This document shows, one piece after another, positions 49,879-58,676 of a stretch of DNA of 64,000 bases (positions are counted from its first letter, which is position 1; every line of letters begins with the position of its first letter). Where the stretch lies: NCBI RefSeq assembly GCF_017104715.1, contig NZ_JAAGPI010000017.1, positions 1 to 64,000 of the forward strand, given 5' to 3'. A program made the translations under genes and the position numbers. The notes beneath the pieces were generated by a model. It ran no database searches. It was given only the letters and a program-made list of their open reading frames with translations, and was not told the origin of the DNA. Origin of the DNA: Burkholderia sp. Ac-20365 (lineage in GTDB: Bacteria > Pseudomonadota > Gammaproteobacteria > Burkholderiales > Burkholderiaceae).

Positions 49879-50448
49879 TCAATGCTTTGCGGCGACGATG
49901 TGAAACTTGATGACGACGTCGTCGGCAACCACCGACGTGTCTTTCCATTCGCCCGTGCCAACGTCGTAAGCCGTCCGCCTGATCGGCAACGAGCCGTCGA
50001 AGGTCTGCGTCGCGCCCTGCTGCGTGATCGCAACCGGCACGGTGACAACCTGCGATTTGCCCTTGATGGTCAGCTTGCCCGTGACCTTGTACTGGTTGCC
50101 GCCCGCCGGTGCGATCGCCGTCGAAACGAACGTGGCTTGCGGGAAGCTCGCGCTGTCGAACCATTCCTTGCCGCGCACCTGCTTGTTGTATTCGTCGTCG
50201 CCGAGATCGTAGCTGCCCGTGTCGATCGACAGGTTCGCGCTGCCTGCCGTCGGCTTCGCGGGATCGAACGTCAGCTGCGCGCTGAACTTCTTGAACGTGC
50301 CGTCGACAGGCACGTTCATCTGCTTCGACGTCGCGACGACCGTGCTCTTGCCAGCATCGACCTGCGCGAAGGCCGGCAGCGCGGCGGCGAACAGAACGGC
50401 GGCAGCGCCCGCGAGCACACGGCGGTAAGTGATGTTCTTCATGTTCAT
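49879..50448 (-). CDS. YceI-family periplasmic protein (2)
   Basis: The 189-residue protein has a signal peptide (LAGAAAVLFAAALPAFAQV, cleavage near residue 28) and a YceI domain with KFSAQLTFDPAKPTAGSANL, GKEWFDSASFPQATFVST and VTGKLTIKGKSQVVTVPVAI. It sits between cytochrome b561 and the other YceI gene. Function is as for the family. Confidence 0.92.
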   Translation of the reverse strand: MNMKNITYRRVLAGAAAVLFAAALPAFAQVDAGKSTVVATSKQMNVPVDGTFKKFSAQLTFDPAKPTAGSANLSIDTGSYDLGDDEYNKQVRGKEWFDSASFPQATFVSTAIAPAGGNQYKVTGKLTIKGKSQVVTVPVAITQQGATQTFDGSLPIRRTAYDVGTGEWKDTSVVADDVVIKFHIVAAKH

Positions 50449-50507
50449 TCGATGACTCAGCTTAAGTCCAACATAAGTTCAACGTGAAAGCGCCCTGAAA
50501 ACCGCGC

Positions 50508-51077
50508 TCATTTGAGGAAGGGAATCATGCGTGCAAGCAATCCGTCGCGTTCGATGAACTGATGCTTGAGCGCCGCCAGCACATGCATCGCGACGAGCAC
50601 AAGCAGCGTGTAATTCAACGCGATATGCGTGATGCGCAAGATTGCCTTCAGCGCGTGGTCCGGGCCGATGAAGGTAGGCAGCGGCAACACGCCGAGGTAC
50701 ACAACCTGCACGCCCGCGGCCGAGCTGAAGAAGTAGCCGGTCAGCGGAATCGCAAGCATCAGCACGTAAAGCAGGCCATGCGTTGCGTGCGCCGCGGCCT
50801 TTTGCCATGCGGGCATCGCGGCGGGCATCGACGGCGCTGCATGCGTTGCGCGCCAGATCACGCGCAGCACGGCGAGCGCAAACACGGTGACGCCGATCCA
50901 TTTATGCCACGACACGTATTTGAGCTTCGTCGGCGTGAAGCCCGGAATGTCCGTCATGATCCAGCCGAGATAGAAGCCGCAGATCATCAGCAGCGCAACC
51001 AGCCAGTGCAATGCGATGGCTGTGCGGCTATAGCGCAGCGGCTTGCTGGCGCTTTGAAATGAAGCGTGGGACGTCAT
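50508..51077 (-). CDS. Cytochrome b561 family protein
   Basis: The 189-residue protein has four membrane helices with His residues suited to bind two haem b groups (IALHWLVALLM, SWHKWIGVTVF, HATHGLLYVLM, HIALNYTLLVLVAMHVLAAL). Proteins of this family transfer electrons from quinol to acceptors such as superoxide. A TTG two codons upstream could also start it. It heads the operon with two YceI genes. Confidence 0.93.
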   Translation of the reverse strand: MTSHASFQSASKPLRYSRTAIALHWLVALLMICGFYLGWIMTDIPGFTPTKLKYVSWHKWIGVTVFALAVLRVIWRATHAAPSMPAAMPAWQKAAAHATHGLLYVLMLAIPLTGYFFSSAAGVQVVYLGVLPLPTFIGPDHALKAILRITHIALNYTLLVLVAMHVLAALKHQFIERDGLLARMIPFLK

Positions 51078-51243
51078 AGGCAATCGATGAACTTCGCGTA
51101 ATCAATTCGCTATAGAGTGCGACGCAATGACGCCGCCTCTGATTGAACGCGAATAGTAGTGGGCGAATATGCCTATGAATAGCTATATCGGGAAGAACAG
51201 ATTGTTGCGGTGGTGCAGGAAATCCACTTAACAATTACGCCGA

Positions 51244-51594
51244 TTAGTCACATCGGGCTGCACGATAAGCCTTTTCCGCTTCCTGACGTTTGAAGTAGCC
51301 CTGCAAGGTTGTTTCAGGCTCACCGTTATTGCCTAAGAACCTCGGCACAACCGCGTTCGTCCGATCCTGCTGCGGTGGCCTGAACGACTCGACATAGATA
51401 TGCATGAGTTCCCTGCAACGTCGGTCGAAGTCCGAGGTGTCTTTGGGTGACGCAGCGCTGGATGAATAGAAGTTCTTCTGAAGCGGGCTGCGATAGGTGG
51501 TGACGGGCGCGTCGGCACGCTCGGCGGCCCGCGCAATTATGTCGTACGTCAGCGTGACGATGCAAAGCGGTATGAGCAAAACCCGGGCGTCCAT
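51244..51594 (-). CDS. Hypothetical secreted or membrane-anchored protein
   Basis: The 116-residue product begins with a hydrophobic stretch (VLLIPLCIVTLTYDIIARAA) that could be a signal peptide. The rest is polar with two Cys (RRCRELM and the C-terminal RCD). The family is not recognised. It lacks close neighbours in the same direction. Confidence 0.55.
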   Translation of the reverse strand: MDARVLLIPLCIVTLTYDIIARAAERADAPVTTYRSPLQKNFYSSSAASPKDTSDFDRRCRELMHIYVESFRPPQQDRTNAVVPRFLGNNGEPETTLQGYFKRQEAEKAYRAARCD

Positions 51595-51681
51595 GATTGT
51601 GGAGAGTAGCCAGCGATGGAGCCGAGTATAGGCACCGAATGGTGCCTTTCGACACTGAGAAAAATCAACGAATCGACACGC

Positions 51682-52224
51682 TCAGTCAGAACGCGAAGCC
51701 CAGAAAGCGCGCTGAACCTGCATGATTTCTTCTTCGACTTCGGCGACAGGCCCGATCAGTTCGACGCGCTTCTGACAATGATCGAACACGTATCGCGACG
51801 ATACGCTCATGGTCGGGTTCTCCGCGTGATTGCCGGTTGCTTGCAACAGACGCTCTTCCGTCATCCCGAACACCACGCGGCCGATGTTCGCCCAATACGC
51901 CGTGCCGGCACACATACAGCATGGTTCGACGGTCGTATAGAGCGTGCAACTCCACAGATACTGCGGCGTGAAGTTGAGCGCCGCGATACGCGCAAGCACC
52001 GATTCCGCATGATTGACGGTATCGACGTTGCCTTGCTCGATCAGCACGGTCTCCTGATCCGGGCCGACGAGTATCGCGCCAAACGGATGATGGCCCATCA
52101 GCGTTGCGCGTTCCGCGACGACGCTCGCACGGCGCAGATGGCGCACGATCTGTTCGCGCGTCGGCGCAAGCCCCTGTTCGGGGAAGTCCGACGCGCTGTG
52201 TTGTGATGAAGTGGTCAGGCTCAA
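51682..52224 (-). CDS. Nucleoside/purine deaminase (CDA fold)
   Basis: The 180-residue protein has the zinc deaminase motifs HAE at 72-74 and PCCMC at 101-105, typical of guanine deaminase/TadA-like and related enzymes. It is next to a BMP-type substrate-binding protein gene, and the two may serve purine uptake and use. No tRNA-specific features are apparent. Confidence 0.88.
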   Translation of the reverse strand: MSLTTSSQHSASDFPEQGLAPTREQIVRHLRRASVVAERATLMGHHPFGAILVGPDQETVLIEQGNVDTVNHAESVLARIAALNFTPQYLWSCTLYTTVEPCCMCAGTAYWANIGRVVFGMTEERLLQATGNHAENPTMSVSSRYVFDHCQKRVELIGPVAEVEEEIMQVQRAFWASRSD

Positions 52225-52258
52225 ACGGTGTCTCCTCCGTATATGGTCGCGTTCGCGC

Positions 52259-53371
52259 TTACTTCGGCAGCGATCCGTCGACGCCCTGCACGAACCAGTT
52301 CAGGCGCAGCAGATCCGCATCCGACAGGGACTTGCCCGCCGCCACCTTGATCACGCCGCCCTGATCCTTGATCGGCCCGGCAAACGGATCGAACTTGCCC
52401 GCGATGATGTCATCACGCTTTTGCGCCAGCGCTTTCTGCGCAGTCGGCGACACGGCTTGCGTGTTGATGCTCGCGAGATCGATTGCCTTTTCCTTGAGAC
52501 CCCACCACGTCGGCGCATTAGTCCACTTGCCCGACTGCACCTGATCGATCAGATGCGAATAGTAGACGCCCCAATAGCTCACGCATGCGCCCAGTTGCGC
52601 GTTCGGGCCGAACTGCTTCATGTCCGAGTCCCAGCCGAATGCGTGCACCTTCTTCTGCTCGGCCGTTTGCATCGTGGCCGTCGAATCGGTGTTCTGGATC
52701 AGCACGTCGGCGCCCTGGCCGATCAGCGTTTCGGCAGCCTGCTTTTCCTTGCCCGGATCGAACCATGTGTTGATCCATACCACCTTCACCTTCGCATTCG
52801 GATTGACCGAGCGCGCGCCCATCGTGAACGCGTTGATGTTGCGCACCACTTCCGGCACGGGCACCGACGCGACGAAGCCGAGTGTGTTCGACTTCGTCGT
52901 GTAGCCGCCGACCAGCCCGGCGAGATACGCGCTCTGATACGTGCGCACGTCATACGTGGCGAAGTTCGCGGCCTTCTTGTAGCCCGTCGCGTGCTCGAAG
53001 ACGGTGTCGGGATAATCCTTCGCGGTCTTCAGTTCGAAGTCCTGGAAGCCAAAGCTCGAGCCGACGATGATCTTGTTGCCCTTGCTCGCGAGATCGCGGA
53101 ACACGCGTTCCGAATCCGCCGATTCCGGCACGTTCTCGACGCGCGTGACCTTGATCTTGTCGCCATACTTCGCTTCGATCGCTTTCACGCCTTGCTCGTG
53201 CGCGTAGGTCCAGCCGGCATCGCCGGGATTGCCGAGATAGACGAACGCGACGCCCATCGGCTCAGCGGCGGTTGCGGCGGTGCTGAGGACCGCGGCGGCG
53301 CCGAACGTGGCGAGGAGCGCGGCCGGGGCGCGCAGCGAGCGCAAGACTGCGCGGGCCATTCTTGTTTTCAT
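52259..53371 (-). CDS. BMP-family ABC transporter substrate-binding protein
   Basis: The 370-residue protein has a signal peptide (APAALLATFGAAAVLSTAAT, cleavage near 36) and the BMP/PnrA fold: GVAFVYLGNPGDAGWTYAHE, NKIIVGSSFGFQDFELKTAK, LGFVASVPVPEVVRNINAFT and VWINTWFDPGKEKQAAETLI. PnrA-type proteins bind purine nucleosides. No permease or ATPase genes are within the window next to it. The downstream deaminase gene (34 bases away) suggests a purine role. Confidence 0.92.
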   Translation of the reverse strand: MKTRMARAVLRSLRAPAALLATFGAAAVLSTAATAAEPMGVAFVYLGNPGDAGWTYAHEQGVKAIEAKYGDKIKVTRVENVPESADSERVFRDLASKGNKIIVGSSFGFQDFELKTAKDYPDTVFEHATGYKKAANFATYDVRTYQSAYLAGLVGGYTTKSNTLGFVASVPVPEVVRNINAFTMGARSVNPNAKVKVVWINTWFDPGKEKQAAETLIGQGADVLIQNTDSTATMQTAEQKKVHAFGWDSDMKQFGPNAQLGACVSYWGVYYSHLIDQVQSGKWTNAPTWWGLKEKAIDLASINTQAVSPTAQKALAQKRDDIIAGKFDPFAGPIKDQGGVIKVAAGKSLSDADLLRLNWFVQGVDGSLPK

Positions 53372-53492
53372 GAAATCTCCGGAGACGGGAAAAGTGTCAG
53401 CGAAGATGTTCGTAAGCCAATATCGAGGTCGAAATTGAAATCCGTTATGCGCTCCATAACGGAATTGATATGACGGATGCCGCGCGGACCAT

Positions 53493-53888
53493 TTAAGGCA
53501 GGTTCAGTTGCCACGACACGCCATAGCGGTCGCTGACCCACGCGAAGCGGCGGCTGAAGCCGTAGTTGTCGAGCGGCATCAGTTGCGCGCCGCCTTCGGA
53601 CAGCGCTGCGCACAGCCGCTCCTGCTGCGCTTGCGAATCGCAATCGACGAATAGCGAGAACGCCGGTGTGAACGCGAAGTCGTGCTTCGCGATGCTGTCG
53701 GTGCACATCACCGTCTGTCCCGCGATCTCGAACGTGCCTTTCATCACCGAACCTTCCTGCCCCGGCGAATCCGACGCGTAATGGACGATTTCGACGATCT
53801 TGCCGTCGTCGAACAGCGACACGTAGAACTTCATCGCGTCTTCGGCGTTGTGGTCCTGGAACAGCAGGAACGGGCGGACGGTGGTCAT
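53493..53888 (-). CDS. VOC-family (PhnB-like) protein
   Basis: The 131-residue protein is of the PhnB/3-demethylubiquinone-methyltransferase-like VOC type (RPFLLFQDHNAEDAMKFYVS, VMKGTFEIAGQTVMCTDS, WVSDRYGVSWQLNL). It has a glyoxalase-like fold. Function is unknown. Confidence 0.9.
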   Translation of the reverse strand: MTTVRPFLLFQDHNAEDAMKFYVSLFDDGKIVEIVHYASDSPGQEGSVMKGTFEIAGQTVMCTDSIAKHDFAFTPAFSLFVDCDSQAQQERLCAALSEGGAQLMPLDNYGFSRRFAWVSDRYGVSWQLNLP

Positions 53889-53956
53889 CGCGGGTCTCCG
53901 TGGCCTTGGTGAACGGTGAGCTTGCCGGTAGTCGGTAGGCTCACGAATGGGCTTGA

Positions 53957-53972
53957 GGTGAGACGTTTCGGG
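53957..53972 (+). repeat. Dispersed iteron I
   Basis: AGGTGAG-ACGT-TTCGGG is not matched by the usual T-rich spacer but has a perfect core followed by AG. It lies in the 176-base gap left of the SBP56 operon. Confidence 0.7.
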
Positions 53973-54022
53973 AGCCGCGCAACGGTGAGTTGCCTTGCAA
54001 CCCGCACGGCACTGTAGCTAAA

Positions 54023-54038
54023 GGTGAGGTTATTCGGG
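54023..54038 (+). repeat. Dispersed iteron J
   Basis: AAGGTGAG-GTTA-TTCGGG followed by AG, a perfect core 66 bases from the previous copy and 27 bases before the next gene stop. Confidence 0.72.
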
Positions 54039-54064
54039 AGCTTTCGCGTCGGTCAAGAACACGG

Positions 54065-54676
54065 CTAGCCGGTGACGATCAGCAGCACGCCCGTAACGGT
54101 CAGCGCGCCGCACCAGAGCCAGTCGAAATTGATCCAGCCACGGCGCAGCAGACCAAGCCCGAGATACTGATAGGCGGCGAGGGCGATCGCGCCAACCGTC
54201 GCGAGCGTGACGACGGTATGCACGACCGTTACCTGGCCGACCGATTCGAGCGAACTGCCGACAGGCATACCCGCGCCGCACAGCGGCAGCAGCGCGGGCA
54301 GCAACATCAGGCCCGCGCCGTGCATCGTCGCCATCGCCGCCGACCACAGCGCGAGCCCGACGAAGCCCGCCGTCATGCCGACGCGCACATGCTGCCGGTG
54401 TCCATAGAAATGGTGATACGCGGCCCACGCGATCAGCAGAATGCCCATGTAGAGCCGCAGATGCTCCGTGTGCGTGAAAAGCCCGAGCGCCACAGCCGAC
54501 GTCGTCACGAACATCACGGCGACGGCGTGCCCGAGCGCGAGCGGCGGCAGCGCCATCAGCAAGGCCTTGCGGCTGCGATGCTGAAGCCCGAGCGCGGCTG
54601 CGAACAGCCAGCCCATAGCGGGATTCACGCCATGAAAAATCCCGCTGCCGATCACCGTCGCCCACACGCCGTTCAT
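54065..54676 (-). CDS. Hypothetical membrane protein linked to SBP56
   Basis: The 203-residue protein has about six hydrophobic helices and several His/Met (GIFHGVNPAMGWLF, HRQHVRVGMTAGFV, MATMHGAGLMLLPALL), which could bind a metal. It follows the SBP56 gene by 19 bases and is likely its partner. I do not recognise a named family. Confidence 0.75.
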   Translation of the reverse strand: MNGVWATVIGSGIFHGVNPAMGWLFAAALGLQHRSRKALLMALPPLALGHAVAVMFVTTSAVALGLFTHTEHLRLYMGILLIAWAAYHHFYGHRQHVRVGMTAGFVGLALWSAAMATMHGAGLMLLPALLPLCGAGMPVGSSLESVGQVTVVHTVVTLATVGAIALAAYQYLGLGLLRRGWINFDWLWCGALTVTGVLLIVTG

Positions 54677-54695
54677 TGCTCGCTCACGCTCATGT

Positions 54696-56090
54696 TCACG
54701 GATAGCAATACGAATCCGACGACGCGTCGCCGCCTTCGAGCCGTATCTGATGCGGCCGGTGCGACTTCGGCCAGTCGACGAAGAAGTCGCTCGCCACGTT
54801 GAGGCCGCCGTTCTTGTCCGCGTCGAGCTTCACCATCCAGCCGCTGAGGCCATCCGTATAGAACTGCTCGTCGATCGCACCGTATAGCGAGTTGGTGAAG
54901 TACACGCGGCTCCCGTCGCGGCTCACCTCGACCATCTGCGGGCCGCCGTTCAGCGGCCGGCCGCCTGCCGCCGCGTGCGTCGCGCGCGAAACAATCCCGC
55001 CGATGCGCACCGTGCCCGTCAGTTCCGGCTTCATCGGATCGGAGACGTCGTATTGCCGGAGATCGCCCGTACCCCAGCATGAGACGTACAGAAAGCGGTC
55101 GTCGAGCGACAGCGCGATATCCGTGACGAGTGGCGGCACCGCGCCGAAGCCTTTGAGCATCGGCGGGAGTAGCGAGGCGTCGGCGGGCTCGGCGGGAATC
55201 TCGATCACTTTGCGCGCGGCCCACTGATCGCCGTCGCGATACCACGTCCAGATCGACGCCGACAGATCCTTCAGGCTGATCACCGAGTTGACGAAGCCAT
55301 ACGCTTTAGTCGGATCGTGTGCGGGACGCAATTCGAACACGAGCTGGTTCTCCGCGCCGAAGTCGACGACCTGTTTGTGCTTGCGCGTGTTCATGTCCCA
55401 GAAGTGCAGCCTGTGCCCATACTGCCCGCCGAGCAGCACTTCCGGCACGAGGCCGTTTTCGAAGGTCGCTGGCAGGCCCCATTCGCTCGTCACGACGGTG
55501 TCGTAGCCGAGGTGCCACCAGCCGTCATACGCGAGTTCCTGCGGGCCGCGATCGATTTCCCACTGGCCGCGGATATCGAACGTTTCGTGGTCCATCAGGA
55601 AGATGCCGCCGGGCGCTTCGCCTTGCGCGTTCGCGAGCGACACCACATAGATGCCCGCCGGCCCGCAGTGCACGGTATGTGGACGCGTATAGCCCGCCTT
55701 GTCCGCGACTTCAGCAGGTTCGAGCACGCGCACGATCTTCGGTTTCCGCTTGTCCGGCTTCGTATCGAGAATGTGGATGCGCGACGAACGCAGCCCCGGC
55801 ACGACGAGATAGCGGCGCTCCGTATGCGGATGCGGCGCGTTCGGGCACAGACACGAACTGCACGCGTTCCAGCCGAAGTGATGCAGTTCGTCGCCCGCGT
55901 TGGGCATCGGCACACGGCCGACGATGCGCCCGTATTCCGCCGAGCCCGGATCGACATCGACGACGGCGAGTTCGTCGGGCGTTTCGCGCGACGGATCGAA
56001 GCTCGCCACATACGCGACGGTTTCCTTTGGCGCGCTGCCGGCCATGCGCGCGGAAGGGTAGAAGGTCGGATCGGGTTTCCAGGTCGCCAT
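54696..56090 (-). CDS. Selenium-binding protein SBP56 / methanethiol oxidase
   Basis: The 464-residue protein matches the SBP56 family along its whole length: a beta-propeller-type sequence with NACSSCLCPNAPHP, PHTVHCGPAGIYVV, EWGLPATFENGL and ending YCYP. The His and Cys residues of the copper-type active site region (HHFGW, CSSC) are present. Bacterial members oxidise methanethiol. The downstream membrane protein may assist with metal supply or electron transfer. Confidence 0.92.
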   Translation of the reverse strand: MATWKPDPTFYPSARMAGSAPKETVAYVASFDPSRETPDELAVVDVDPGSAEYGRIVGRVPMPNAGDELHHFGWNACSSCLCPNAPHPHTERRYLVVPGLRSSRIHILDTKPDKRKPKIVRVLEPAEVADKAGYTRPHTVHCGPAGIYVVSLANAQGEAPGGIFLMDHETFDIRGQWEIDRGPQELAYDGWWHLGYDTVVTSEWGLPATFENGLVPEVLLGGQYGHRLHFWDMNTRKHKQVVDFGAENQLVFELRPAHDPTKAYGFVNSVISLKDLSASIWTWYRDGDQWAARKVIEIPAEPADASLLPPMLKGFGAVPPLVTDIALSLDDRFLYVSCWGTGDLRQYDVSDPMKPELTGTVRIGGIVSRATHAAAGGRPLNGGPQMVEVSRDGSRVYFTNSLYGAIDEQFYTDGLSGWMVKLDADKNGGLNVASDFFVDWPKSHRPHQIRLEGGDASSDSYCYP

Positions 56091-56342
56091 ATCTCACTCT
56101 CCGGAGGATGTTGCGATGCGGCACGCGGGTCGCTCGCGCCATGGATAAAAACGGCGCGAACGTTGGAGCTTTTCACTGTAGGCAATTTCGCGGCGGCTTG
56201 CGGGACTGTTCGCGCGAACGATGTGATCGCATCGGTCTGGACGTCGTAGCGTCGGCAGATATGCGTAATCGCTACGCAGATTAGAATGAGGCGATTCCTC
56301 GTTATCTGCCGCGCTTCAAACCCGCAAAGCCACACTCCGATC

Positions 56343-57161
56343 ATGCGTTCATGGCGTCTCGACCGTCCCGTCTCGCAAGGGCAGCTGGATCTCAGCCGCG
56401 CGACGGGGCTCGTCTCGTCGATCGGCAGCGACGATTCGAATGCGCTTGCCGCCGAAGTGCTGAAGCTGCTCGGCGACATCGCCGCGATTTCGCAGTGCAC
56501 GATCTTCGCGTATGAGTTCGGCAACCGGCCGCGCACGGTATCGGTGGCGGATCATCGCGGCGGGCGTTTTCTGCGCGACGTCGCCGACACGTATGCGCGC
56601 CATTTCTATGCGCTCGACGGCAACCAGAAGATCGTTTCTTCGGCGCGCAACGACAAGCCCGGCTCGACGCTCGTGCTGCATCAGCAGACCAGCGATGACA
56701 TCCTCAACGAAGCGTATCGCGCCGCGTGCTATCAGCAGCCGAACGTATCGGACCGCGTGTCGCTGCTCGTGCAGCCGACAGCCGATATCTGGCTCTCCGT
56801 GAACCTGTATCGCGACCAGCGCTTCGGCAACTACCATCCACGCGAGATCGCGTTGATCGAAGCGATGGCGCCGCTGATCGCGCACGCGGCGAAACATCAC
56901 TACGCGATCTGCGGCCAGCGCGATCTGGCCATTTCGCATTTGATGCTCGCGCGCGTGCGCGGTCTCTGTCCCGAACTGTCGAAGCGCGAACTCGACGTGC
57001 TGACGGGCGTGCTCGAAGGGCGCAGCGCGCAGGAAATCGGCGACACGATGGGCATCAAGGCGACGAGCGTCGTCACGTATCAGAAGCGCGCGTTCCGGCG
57101 GCTCGGCATTTCGAGCCAGCGGCAACTGTTTGCGCTGTGCATCGGGCCGGGCAAGGTCTGA
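56343..57161 (+). CDS. LuxR-family transcriptional regulator
   Basis: The 272-residue protein has a C-terminal LuxR HTH (about 210-265; LSKREL DVLTGVLEGRSAQEIGDTMG, TYQKRAFRRLGI). The N-terminal part is not a receiver and not clearly an autoinducer domain. It is divergent from the SBP56 gene and upstream of the MFS operon, so it could regulate either. The start at 56343 is a choice between Met codons; a start at 56286 is possible. Confidence 0.88.
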   Translation: MRSWRLDRPVSQGQLDLSRATGLVSSIGSDDSNALAAEVLKLLGDIAAISQCTIFAYEFGNRPRTVSVADHRGGRFLRDVADTYARHFYALDGNQKIVSSARNDKPGSTLVLHQQTSDDILNEAYRAACYQQPNVSDRVSLLVQPTADIWLSVNLYRDQRFGNYHPREIALIEAMAPLIAHAAKHHYAICGQRDLAISHLMLARVRGLCPELSKRELDVLTGVLEGRSAQEIGDTMGIKATSVVTYQKRAFRRLGISSQRQLFALCIGPGKV

Positions 57162-57303
57162 CGCTTCACCGTTTCCTCTGAGCGATCCGCGTTTTCCCCA
57201 GGCCTGTGAGGGCTTCGGTTTGTACCCAAAATGAGGACAGGCGGCGCGCGGCCGCGCTCCATACTCCGACGCATCAGAAAGCGACAACATCGGAGACAAC
57301 GGT

Positions 57304-58656
57304 ATGGACACCTCCTCGCGAGCCGGTGCGCTGCATGCGGCGCCCGACACCACCGCACTGCACGCGCACGAACAGCCTGTGATCGCCAAGGTATCGCGGC
57401 ATCTGCTGTGGTTCCTGTTCGTGCTGTTCTTCTTCTCGTTCCTCGACCGCATCAACATCGGCTTCGCCGGCCTGACGATGATGAAAGACCTCGGCCTTTC
57501 GAGCACGCAGTTCGGTCTTGCGACCACGCTTTTCTACGTCGCTTACATCGCGTTCGGCATTCCGGGCAACGTCGTGCTGGCGCGCATCGGTGCGCGCAGG
57601 TGGATCGGCACGATCATGATTGCGTGGGGACTCGCGTCGACGGCGACGATGTTTGCAACCAGTCCCGGCACGCTGTACGTATTGCGCATTCTGGTCGGCG
57701 TGACGGAAGCAGGCTTTTTGCCGGGCATTCTGCTGTATCTGACGTACTGGTTTCCGGGCGCGTATCGGGCGCGCGCAAATGCGCTGTTCATGATCGCGAT
57801 GCCTGTGACAGCGGCGGTTGGCTCGGCGCTGTCGGGTTTTATTCTTGGACTCGACGGCACGCTTGGTTTGAAGGGCTGGCAATGGCTGTTTCTGCTCGAA
57901 GGCTTGCCGTCGGCGATTCTCGGTCTCGTCGTGTATGGGTATCTCGACGACAGTCCGAAGCACGCGCGCTGGCTCGATGACGAAGAAAAGCGTGCGCTTG
58001 CGGCGACGCTTGCCGCGGAGCATAAGGAACGCGTGCAGACGGGCGCTTCGAAAAGCATCGTCAGCGAACTGTTGTCGCCGACTGTCGTGAAGTTCGCCAT
58101 TGCATACTTTTGCCTCGTGAATACGCTGGCGATGGTCGCCGTCTGGACACCGCTGATCGTGAAGAGCTTCAGCGCCGATGCGAGCAACCGCACGATCGGC
58201 CTGCTCGCCGCGATTCCGCAGATTTGCACGATCATCGCGATGATCTGGTGGGGACGCCGCTCGGACCGCAAACAGGAACGCAGATGGCATCTGATGCTGC
58301 CAATGCTGTTCTCTGCCGCCGGCTGGCTGTGCACTGCGTATTCGGCGAATCCGGCGTTGCGCATGCTCGGCGTGTGCCTCGCGTCGGCCGGTTCGTACAC
58401 GGCGATGTCGATCTTCTGGACCACGCCCGATCACGCACTGAGCTTCCGCGCACGCGCTATCGGCATTGCGGTGATCAACGCGACGGGCAATATCAGTTCG
58501 GCGTTGAATCCGCTGATCGTCGGCTGGCTGAAGGACGCGACCCATAGTTTCTCGGCGGGACTGGTGTATTCGGCGGTGCTGCTGGTGGTGGGCGTCATCA
58601 TCGTGACGTTGCTGCCGATCGAAAAACGCGAGACGCCGAACACGCGGCTTGCCTGA
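57304..58656 (+). CDS. MFS transporter (anion:cation symporter, aromatic-acid type)
   Basis: The 450-residue protein has 12 membrane helices and the ACS-family start FLFVLFFFSFLDRINIGFAG. YLTYWFPGAYRARANALFMI and the central loop fit transporters of aromatic or organic acids. It is 20 bases upstream of an FAD monooxygenase gene, so it probably imports that enzyme's aromatic substrate. Confidence 0.92.
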   Translation: MDTSSRAGALHAAPDTTALHAHEQPVIAKVSRHLLWFLFVLFFFSFLDRINIGFAGLTMMKDLGLSSTQFGLATTLFYVAYIAFGIPGNVVLARIGARRWIGTIMIAWGLASTATMFATSPGTLYVLRILVGVTEAGFLPGILLYLTYWFPGAYRARANALFMIAMPVTAAVGSALSGFILGLDGTLGLKGWQWLFLLEGLPSAILGLVVYGYLDDSPKHARWLDDEEKRALAATLAAEHKERVQTGASKSIVSELLSPTVVKFAIAYFCLVNTLAMVAVWTPLIVKSFSADASNRTIGLLAAIPQICTIIAMIWWGRRSDRKQERRWHLMLPMLFSAAGWLCTAYSANPALRMLGVCLASAGSYTAMSIFWTTPDHALSFRARAIGIAVINATGNISSALNPLIVGWLKDATHSFSAGLVYSAVLLVVGVIIVTLLPIEKRETPNTRLA

Positions 58657-58676
58657 AGCAATCGAAGGAGCATTGG

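Noticed and set aside
53905..53925. GGTGAGCTTGCCGGTA and nearby GGTGAG as iterons
   Set aside because: The TTCGGG half is not present at the fixed spacing.
54911..54930. CCCGTC-GCGG-CTCACC inside the SBP56 gene
   Set aside because: Only 10 of 12 core positions match and it lies in coding sequence, so chance is likely.
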